Assembly (NCBI GenBank): GCA_017860085.1
Contig: JAFNAJ010000236.1
Span: 1 to 5,091 of the forward strand
Length of the DNA stretch: 5,091 bases
Direction of reading: 5' to 3'
DNA from: Acidobacteriota bacterium
Lineage (GTDB): Bacteria; Acidobacteriota; Vicinamibacteria; Vicinamibacterales; JAFNAJ01
The stretch's first letter is position 1. Every line of letters starts with the position of its first letter. The notes beneath the pieces were generated by a model. That model saw only the letters and a list, made by a program, of their open reading frames with translations. It was not told the origin of the DNA and searched no databases. Both the position numbers and the translations under genes were made by a program. Shown here one piece after another: positions 1-5,091 of this stretch.

Positions 1-2
1 TG

Positions 3-167
3 GCAGATCTTGACCAGGCTGTCGGTCAGATGTCGGTCCCAGACGTCGACCGCAGCCCGGTACCGAGCGCCGAGCGCCGAACACCAGGCGTCGAGTTGGA
101 GCCCCGCGCCCCGAGTTCGGGCAGGGCCGACCTTCAGGTCCACCGGACCCGAGAGAACGAGTCATGA
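3..167 (+). CDS. 3' end of upstream gene, probable TolC/CusC-type outer-membrane efflux channel (partial)
   Basis: An open frame enters from the left edge and runs 54 codons to a TGA at 165-167. Its first residues read ADLDQAVGQ, which resembles the last periplasmic helix of TolC-family channels, where a short acidic/Ala stretch ending in a 'xAVG' type motif is common. The remaining 45 or so residues are rich in Pro, Arg, Ser and Glu and look disordered. The stop overlaps the adaptor start in an ATGA, the usual sign of coupled genes in one operon, and channel-adaptor-pump is a common order for Cus/Czc loci. If correct, the protein is the outer-membrane exit duct that docks on the adaptor. The codons after about base 30 favour G or C at the third position, as in the neighbouring genes. 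The family call rests on few residues and on context; the existence of a coding frame here is more secure than its identity. Confidence 0.5.
   Translation, partial: ADLDQAVGQMSVPDVDRSPVPSAERRTPGVELEPRAPSSGRADLQVHRTRENES
63..80. repeat. Short tandem repeat, 7-bp unit CCGAGCG, about 2.6 copies
   Basis: CCGAGCG occurs twice in direct succession (63-69, 70-76), followed by a partial third copy CCGA. It lies within the low-complexity C-terminal codons of the upstream partial gene. A 7-bp unit is not a multiple of three, so loss or gain of a copy would shift that reading frame. It is most likely a chance product of GC-rich, weakly constrained sequence. Confidence 0.3.
151..156 (+). promoter_or_regulatory. 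Weak ribosome binding site for the adaptor gene
   Basis: GAGAGA sits 7 bases before the ATG at 164 and is the best purine-rich stretch upstream of it. It is only a partial match to the Shine-Dalgarno core. With the ATGA overlap to the preceding stop codon, initiation here probably depends in part on ribosomes finishing the upstream gene. Confidence 0.45.
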
Positions 168-1834
168 GACGCACAATCCTGATCGTCATCGCCATCGTCG
201 CGGTCGCCGCGGCGACCTACTTCGCCCGCGGCTGGCTCGCGGATCTCCCGTTGGTAGGTCGCCACCTCGCCAGACCGCCTGCTCCGTCGGCGGACGTCTG
301 GGTGTGTCCCATGCACCCAGAGGTGCGACAGGCAGGACCGGGGACATGCCCGAAGTGCGGGATGGACCTCGAACGGCAAGCGCCAGCTGGCGCGGCGTCC
401 ATGCAGGACCACGCGACTGTCAAGTCGCAGCCGACCAGGGGGAGTGTGCCGGAGCCGGTGCCAGCCGAGCCCAGGGCCGGCGTTTCGATCGACCTGCGTC
501 GCCAGCAGCTCATCGGGGTCAGGCTGTCGCGGGCCGAGCGCCGCACCGTCACCCGAAACACGCGGGCCGTCGGGTTGGTGAAGTACGACGAAACGCGGCT
601 CTCGGACGTCAACCTCAAGGTCGAGGGGTGGATCGAGGATCTGTTCGTCAACGCCACCGGACAGCCTATCCGACGCGGTCAGCGGCTGTTCTCGCTCTAC
701 AGCCCCGACCTGGTCTCGACCCAGCACGAGTATCTGCTGGCCCTCAAGACGCGCGAGCGGCTCGCGACGTCGCGCGTGGCTGACGCCCGTGGACATGCCG
801 ACCGCCTGGTGGCGTCTGCGCGGCAACGGCTCGAGCTGTGGGACCTGCCCGCCGACGAGATCGCGGCGCTCGAGCAGACTCGCCAGCCGCGAACGACCAT
901 GGTCTTCACCTCGCCCGTCTCGGGCTTCGTCATCGAGAAGCGAGCGCTGAAGGGCATGCGCGTGATGCCGGGCGAACTGCTCTACAAGGTGGCCGACCTC
1001 TCTGTCGTGTGGGTCGAGGCCGACGTCTACGAGCGCGAATCGCCGGGCGTCAAGCCGGGCATGGCGGCGCGCGTGACGATCGACGCCTACCCGGGTGACG
1101 TCTTCAACGGACGCGTCAACTACGTCTATCCCTTCGTGGACGAGCAGACACGGACGGTCCGCGTGCGTGTCGAGCTTGCCAACCGTGGCATGCGCCTGAA
1201 GCCTGGCATGTACGCCAACGTCGAGCTGGCCTCGCCGGGGGCCGAGGCTCTCGTCGTGCCCACCGACGCGGTAATCGACACCGGGCGGGCCCAGTTCGTG
1301 TTCGTGTCGCTGGGCGACGGGTACTTCGAGCCTCGAAAGGTGGAGGTCGGTCAGCGCCTCGATGGAGCGATCGAGGTTCGCACGGGGCTGCAGGATGGCG
1401 ACCAGGTGGCCAGCGGCGCCACGTTCTTCATCGATTCCGAGAGCCAGCTGCGTGCGGCGATGCAGGGCTTCGAGGACCTGCCCGACGTCGTGTCGGCCAG
1501 CTCGAGCAGCGCTCCAGCGAGTCGCTTCACGATCACCTTCTCCAGCGAGCCCGACCCTCCGAGGAACGGCCCCAACACGTTCGTCGCCCAGGTTCGCGAC
1601 CCGCAGGGCGCTCCCGTGACGGATGCGGAGGTGAGCGTCCGCCTCTACATGGCGCCAATGCCCTCGATGAACATGCCGGCAATGCGATCGGACGCGCGCC
1701 TCGTGCACGTCGCCGACGGCCGCTATCGGGGCCAGGGCAACGTCACCATGAGTGGACGCTGGGACGTCACCGTCACCGCCACACGCGCCGGCGAACGCCT
1801 CGCCTCGCGCCAGCTGGCCATTGTCGCCAAGTAG
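164..1834 (+). CDS. cusB: CusB-type periplasmic adaptor of a Cu/Ag RND efflux pump, with N-terminal heavy-metal-binding motif and C-terminal YtkA-like domain
   Basis: This 556-residue membrane-fusion protein links an inner-membrane RND pump to an outer-membrane channel. Residues 4-21 form one hydrophobic segment, an uncleaved anchor or signal sequence; no lipobox Cys follows. Residues 46-69 carry a heavy-metal-binding motif with Cys48, Met50, His51, Cys62, Cys65 and Met67 (CPMHPEV and CPKCGMDL). The adaptor core follows: first lipoyl half about 149-178, a helical hairpin about 178-240, second lipoyl half about 247-282 (SPVSGFV), a beta-barrel about 281-355, and a membrane-proximal domain about 360-440. 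Residues 454-555 resemble YtkA/FixH-like beta domains and hold a Met cluster (Met496, 499, 502, 504, 507 and 529). E. coli CusB is about 400 residues, so the extra length is explained by the two added modules. The ATG at 164 is chosen because it gives the anchor segment at the right place and overlaps the upstream stop. The pump gene follows after 8 bases. Cu(I)/Ag(I) as substrate is inferred from the motifs and from the CusA-type pump; the adaptor family call itself is secure. Confidence 0.93.
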   Translation: MRRTILIVIAIVAVAAATYFARGWLADLPLVGRHLARPPAPSADVWVCPMHPEVRQAGPGTCPKCGMDLERQAPAGAASMQDHATVKSQPTRGSVPEPVPAEPRAGVSIDLRRQQLIGVRLSRAERRTVTRNTRAVGLVKYDETRLSDVNLKVEGWIEDLFVNATGQPIRRGQRLFSLYSPDLVSTQHEYLLALKTRERLATSRVADARGHADRLVASARQRLELWDLPADEIAALEQTRQPRTTMVFTSPVSGFVIEKRALKGMRVMPGELLYKVADLSVVWVEADVYERESPGVKPGMAARVTIDAYPGDVFNGRVNYVYPFVDEQTRTVRVRVELANRGMRLKPGMYANVELASPGAEALVVPTDAVIDTGRAQFVFVSLGDGYFEPRKVEVGQRLDGAIEVRTGLQDGDQVASGATFFIDSESQLRAAMQGFEDLPDVVSASSSSAPASRFTITFSSEPDPPRNGPNTFVAQVRDPQGAPVTDAEVSVRLYMAPMPSMNMPAMRSDARLVHVADGRYRGQGNVTMSGRWDVTVTATRAGERLASRQLAIVAK

Positions 1835-1842
1835 GGGGCGGG
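1834..1842 (+). promoter_or_regulatory. G-rich translation start region of cusA
   Basis: The 8-base gap between the adaptor stop (1832-1834) and the pump ATG (1843) is almost all G (GGGGCGGG) and has no standard GGAG or AGGA core. A run of five G at 1834-1838 could pair weakly with the 16S rRNA tail. The short spacing suggests re-initiation by ribosomes that have just finished cusB, which would keep adaptor and pump levels linked. Confidence 0.4.
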
Positions 1843-4800
1843 ATGATTGAACGCCTGATCTCCTGGTGCGGTCACAACCGTTTCCTCGTGCTCACCGGTG
1901 CGGTCGTGCTGGCGCTCTGGGGCGCATGGGCCATGCTGCACACCCCGCTCGACGCCGTGCCCGACATCTCCGACGTGCAGGTGATCATCGCCACCGAGTG
2001 GCAGGGTCGGAGCCCCGACCTCATCGAGGACCAGGTGACCTATCCCATCGTGTCGGCGCTCGTGTCGGCGCCGCGGGTGCGCACGGTGCGGGGGTTCACC
2101 GACTTTGGCATCTCGTACGTCTACGCGATTTTCGAGGACGGGACCGACATCTACTGGGCGCGCAGCCGGGTCGTCGAGTACCTGCAGGGTATCCGCGCGC
2201 AGTTGCCGGCTGGCGTCAACCCCACCCTGGGCCCCGACGCGACGCCCGTGGGCTGGGTCTTCCAGTACGCCCTGGTCGACGAGAGCGGGCGCCAGACGCT
2301 TGCCGATCTCCGCGGGTTCCAGGATTGGTACCTGCGCTACTGGATTGCCAGCGTGCCGGGAGTGGCCGAGGTGGCCACGATAGGCGGCTTCGTCAAGCAG
2401 TACCAGGTTGGCCTCGATCCCAACAAGCTCGCGGCGTACAACCTCGCGGTCAAGGACGTCGTGCGGGCGATCCAGGCAGGCAACAGTGACGTCGAGGGAC
2501 GCCTGCTCGAGTTCTCCGGGCGCGAGTACATGGTTCGTGGGCGCGGCTACATCGCGTCGCCCGAGGACATCGAACAGATTGCGGTGGCCGCCGACCCCCG
2601 AGGCACACCCATCCGCGTGCGCGACGTGGCGTCCGTGCGCATCGGTCCGGACCTGCGGCGCGGCGTCGCGGACCTCGACGGGCGCGGCGAGGTGGTCGGC
2701 GGGATCGTGATCATGCGCTTCGGAGAGAACGCGTTGAGGGTCATCGATCGCGTCAAGGCGAGGCTCGAGGAGGTGAAGGGCGCCCTGCCGCCAGGCGTCG
2801 AGCTGGTGGTCACCTACGATCGCTCGGGGCTCATCCGCGACTCGATTGCCACGCTGGGCCGGACCCTCACCGAGGAGGCCCTCGTGGTCTCCTTGATGGT
2901 GATCCTCTTCCTTCTTCACATCCGTTCGGCGCTCATCCCGATCCTGTCCCTGCCCATCGCCGTGCTCGCCTCGTTCATCCCGATGTACTACATGGGCGTC
3001 ACGTCGAACATCATGTCGCTCGGCGGCATCGCCCTCGCGATCGGCGAACTGGTGGACACGGCCATCGTGATGGTCGACAACGCCTACCGGCGGCTGTCGG
3101 AGCCGAGGGAAGACGGGACGCTCGTGCCGCCCGAAGACCAGCCGCGCGAGGTCATTGCCGCCGCCAAGCAGGTTGGCCGGGCCCTTTTCTTCTCGCTCGC
3201 CATCATCATTGTCTCGTTCGTCCCCGTGTTCATGCTCGAGGCGCAGGAGGGGCGCATGTTCAGGCCGCTTGCCTGGACGAAGACGTTCGCCATGCTCTTT
3301 GCGACGATCCTCGCCATCACCCTCGTGCCGGTGCTGCTCACGATCTTCCTGCGCGGTCGTCGCTTCCGGCCCGAATCGGCCAACCCGCTGTCACGGCTGT
3401 TCACCGCCCTGTATGCGCCGCTGCTGCGCCTGACGCTGCGCTGGAAGTGGACGGCACTCGCGGTCAACTTCGCGCTGGTGCCGCTCACCGTGCCGCTCCT
3501 GTTCGTGATCGGCAGCGAGTTCATGCCCGCCCTGTACGAGGGCTCGCTGCTCTACATGCCCACCGCACCGCCCGGCATGTCGGTGACCGAGGGCAGCAGG
3601 ATCATGCAGGTCCAGGACAAGATCCTGCGCGACTTCCCTGAGGTCGAACGGGTGTTCGGGTCGATCGGGCGTGCGACCACAGCCACCGACAACTCGCCGA
3701 TTGGGATGATCAACACCACGGTCGTGCTGAAGGACCGCAAGGCGTGGCGTCCCGGAATGACCATCGACACGCTGCAGGCCGAGATGGACGAGGCGCTGCA
3801 GTTTCCGGGGTTTCCCAACACGTGGACCCAGCCCATCCGCAACCGGCTCGACATGCTCTTCACTGGCATCAAGACGCCGGTCGGCATCAAGGTGCTCGGG
3901 CCCGACCTGGGGGTGATTCAGCAACTCGGCCTGGAGGTCGAGCGCATCCTCCAGGGTGTGCCGGAAACGCGCAGTGTCTACGCCGAGCGCGTGACGCAGG
4001 GGTACTTCACCGACATCCGCGTCAACCGCGAGGCCATCGCCCGTCATGGTCTGACCGTGGACGACGTGCAGGAGGTGATTCAGACGGCCATCGGGGGGAT
4101 GACGGTGACACGGACCGTCGAGGGACGCGAGCGTTACCCCGTGAGTGTCCGGTACGACCGCACGTTCCGCGACGACCTGCCCGCGCTCGGCCGCGTGCTG
4201 GTGAAGACGCCTGCCGGAGCCCAGGTGCCGCTGGGCCAGCTCGCGGAGATCAGCCTCACCGACGGTCCGGCGATGATCCGCGACGAGAATGGCCAGCTGG
4301 CCGGCTATGTGTACGTGGACACGGGCACGCGGGACATCGGTGGCTACGTGTCGCGCGCGCGCCAGGCGGTCGACCGAGGCCTCACGCTGCCGCCGGGGTA
4401 CCGGCTCGAGTGGACGGGCCAGTACGAGTTCCAGGTGCGCGCCCGTGAACGCCTCCGGATCCTCATCCCCATCGTCCTGTTCGTCATTCTCGCCCTGCTC
4501 TACCTCACGTTCCACTCGGCCTCGGAGGCGGTGACCGTGATGCTCTCGGTCGTGTATGCCATGACCGGCGGCATCGTTCTGCAGTGGCTGCTCGGGTACA
4601 ACTTCTCGGTAGCCGTCTGGGTCGGCTACATCGCGCTTTACGGCATCGCGGTGCAGACCGGCGTGGTGATGGTGGTCTATCTCCACGAGGCCCTCGATCG
4701 GCGCCTTCGGACCAAGCCCAGCGTCGATCGGCAGGACGTGCTCGAGGCAACGGTCGAGGGGTCGGTGCTCCGCCTGCGCCCCAAGCTCATGACGGTCGGC

Positions 4801-5007
4801 AGCACACTCCTCTCACTGGGGCCAATCATGTGGGCGACGGGTGTGGGCTCCGACGTGATGAAGCCGATCGCGGCCCCAATCGTCGGGGGCATGATCACGT
4901 CGACCATCCACGTGCTCTTCATCACGCCCGTCATCTTCTATGCGATGAAACTGCGCGCGCTTCGTCGCGGCACCCTGAAGCCATCGCGAATGAGGAACTG
5001 GGCGTAG
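1843..5007 (+). CDS. cusA: CusA-type heavy-metal RND proton antiporter (Cu(I)/Ag(I) efflux pump)
   Basis: This 1054-residue inner-membrane pump uses the proton gradient to drive Cu(I)/Ag(I) from the periplasm, and perhaps the cytoplasm, into the adaptor-channel duct. The length matches E. coli CusA (1047), and the N-terminus MIERLISWCGHNRFLV aligns with that family from the first residue, fixing the start. It has the RND layout: TM1 about 12-32, periplasmic porter/docking loop 33-343, TM2-TM6 about 344-502, TM7 about 537-556, a second periplasmic loop 557-871, and TM8-TM12 about 873-1034. The three methionines that bind Cu/Ag in E. coli CusA (573, 623, 672) are present as Met572 (LLYMP), Met622 and Met671 (IRNRLDM), favouring monovalent Cu/Ag over the Zn/Co/Cd of CzcA types. 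Asp405 in TM4 and Lys981 (RPK) of the proton relay are kept, but the position of E. coli Glu939 is Gln938. Of the E. coli paired methionines, Met391, Met410, Met484 and Met1006 are kept, while three partners are Leu (271, 403, 499). No frameshift or truncation is seen. E. coli numbering is from memory of the published protein. Confidence 0.96.
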   Translation: MIERLISWCGHNRFLVLTGAVVLALWGAWAMLHTPLDAVPDISDVQVIIATEWQGRSPDLIEDQVTYPIVSALVSAPRVRTVRGFTDFGISYVYAIFEDGTDIYWARSRVVEYLQGIRAQLPAGVNPTLGPDATPVGWVFQYALVDESGRQTLADLRGFQDWYLRYWIASVPGVAEVATIGGFVKQYQVGLDPNKLAAYNLAVKDVVRAIQAGNSDVEGRLLEFSGREYMVRGRGYIASPEDIEQIAVAADPRGTPIRVRDVASVRIGPDLRRGVADLDGRGEVVGGIVIMRFGENALRVIDRVKARLEEVKGALPPGVELVVTYDRSGLIRDSIATLGRTLTEEALVVSLMVILFLLHIRSALIPILSLPIAVLASFIPMYYMGVTSNIMSLGGIALAIGELVDTAIVMVDNAYRRLSEPREDGTLVPPEDQPREVIAAAKQVGRALFFSLAIIIVSFVPVFMLEAQEGRMFRPLAWTKTFAMLFATILAITLVPVLLTIFLRGRRFRPESANPLSRLFTALYAPLLRLTLRWKWTALAVNFALVPLTVPLLFVIGSEFMPALYEGSLLYMPTAPPGMSVTEGSRIMQVQDKILRDFPEVERVFGSIGRATTATDNSPIGMINTTVVLKDRKAWRPGMTIDTLQAEMDEALQFPGFPNTWTQPIRNRLDMLFTGIKTPVGIKVLGPDLGVIQQLGLEVERILQGVPETRSVYAERVTQGYFTDIRVNREAIARHGLTVDDVQEVIQTAIGGMTVTRTVEGRERYPVSVRYDRTFRDDLPALGRVLVKTPAGAQVPLGQLAEISLTDGPAMIRDENGQLAGYVYVDTGTRDIGGYVSRARQAVDRGLTLPPGYRLEWTGQYEFQVRARERLRILIPIVLFVILALLYLTFHSASEAVTVMLSVVYAMTGGIVLQWLLGYNFSVAVWVGYIALYGIAVQTGVVMVVYLHEALDRRLRTKPSVDRQDVLEATVEGSVLRLRPKLMTVGSTLLSLGPIMWATGVGSDVMKPIAAPIVGGMITSTIHVLFITPVIFYAMKLRALRRGTLKPSRMRNWA

Positions 5008-5043
5008 AAGACACGTTCTCGGTTTCGGCGTGCCCAGGCCGCG

Positions 5044-5091
5044 TCAGAACGCCGCCAGGTCACGCGGCGTCAGTCGGCGCACGACCCGTGG
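5044..5091 (-). CDS. Possible C-terminal end of a convergent gene (partial, unidentified)
   Basis: On the minus strand a frame enters from the right edge and reads PRVVRRLTPRDLAAF before a TGA at 5044-5046. The other two minus-strand frames close sooner, and 12 of its 15 codons end in G or C, as in the real genes here. Its end lies 36 bases from the cusA stop, a normal gap for convergent genes. Fifteen codons are too few to name a family or to exclude chance, so this is only a candidate. Confidence 0.3.
   Translation of the reverse strand, partial: PRVVRRLTPRDLAAF
5049..5070. repeat. 7-bp perfect inverted repeat downstream of cusA
   Basis: ACGCCGC at 5049-5055 is the exact reverse complement of GCGGCGT at 5064-5070, with an 8-base loop. 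It begins 42 bases after the cusA stop and could form a GC-rich hairpin that ends or protects the operon mRNA. No T-run follows on either strand, so it is not a typical intrinsic terminator, and it lies inside the possible convergent reading frame. GC-rich sequence yields such repeats by chance. Confidence 0.3.

Noticed and set aside
1..163. Promoter or copper-responsive operator upstream of cusB
   Set aside because: No convincing -35/-10 pair or CueR/CusR-like dyad could be seen, and the stretch is better explained as the coding end of the preceding gene.
10..783. Plus-strand open frame (257 codons) overlapping the start of cusB
   Set aside because: It runs in a different frame through the cusB metal-binding and lipoyl regions and yields an Arg/Pro/Ala-rich product. 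The frame ending at 167 fits the operon junction better.
134..1708. Long minus-strand open frame (524 codons) opposite cusB
   Set aside because: It lies wholly antisense to a gene with clear domains. Its product is Arg/His/Asp-rich with no recognisable fold, as expected when the opposite strand of GC-biased codons is read.
1723..2919. Long minus-strand open frame (398 codons) across the cusB/cusA junction
   Set aside because: It is antisense to the 3' end of cusB and the first third of cusA, with low-complexity charged composition and no family signal. Few stops on this strand follow from the GC bias.
3391..4686. Long minus-strand open frame (431 codons) opposite cusA
   Set aside because: The translation is His/Arg/Asp-rich and without motifs, while the + strand frame here encodes conserved RND residues, including two of the three metal-site methionines.
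1843..5007. CzcA-type Zn/Co/Cd pump instead of CusA
   Set aside because: The three Cu/Ag-site methionines and the surrounding sequences (LLYMP, IRNRLDM) match CusA. The CzcA type lacks this triad.
1..5091. CRISPR array, tRNA/rRNA, insertion sequence or phage att site
   Set aside because: No spaced repeats, cloverleaf-like segments, transposase frames or terminal repeats were seen; nearly every base belongs to two conserved genes.

Overview
The window is GC-rich (about two thirds G+C by eye) and almost fully coding on the + strand. It holds the distal part of a copper/silver efflux operon of the Cus type (heavy-metal RND family), so the host has a Gram-negative envelope. The base composition, the adaptor architecture and the sequence style would fit Acidobacteriota or a similar soil or sediment phylum. 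That assignment is an inference; no phylogenetic marker is present.

Layout: (1) 3-167, the last 54 codons of an upstream gene, probably the outer-membrane channel (TolC/CusC family), ending in a 4-base ATGA overlap with the next gene. (2) 164-1834, a CusB-type periplasmic adaptor of 556 residues with two extra metal-related modules: a Cys/Met/His heavy-metal-binding motif just after the N-terminal membrane segment, and a Met-rich YtkA/FixH-like domain at the C-terminus. (3) 1843-5007, a full-length CusA-type RND proton antiporter of 1054 residues, starting 8 bases after the adaptor stop. (4) 5008-5091, a short tail holding a 7-bp inverted repeat and perhaps the last 15 codons of a convergent minus-strand gene.

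The products would form one envelope-spanning pump: the inner-membrane trimer (CusA) takes Cu(I)/Ag(I) from the periplasm, the adaptor (CusB) receives metal and bridges to the outer-membrane channel, and metal leaves the cell. The tight junctions suggest one mRNA with coupled translation in the order channel, adaptor, pump. No promoter or regulator lies in the window, and no separate CusF chaperone gene is visible; the extra adaptor domains may fill that role.

The system is of a known type. The points most worth a second look are the pump's departures from E. coli CusA: Gln in place of the proton-relay Glu939 with a new Glu near Asp405, and partial loss of the paired-methionine channel while the three-Met binding site is intact. 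The C-terminal domain on the adaptor is the other.
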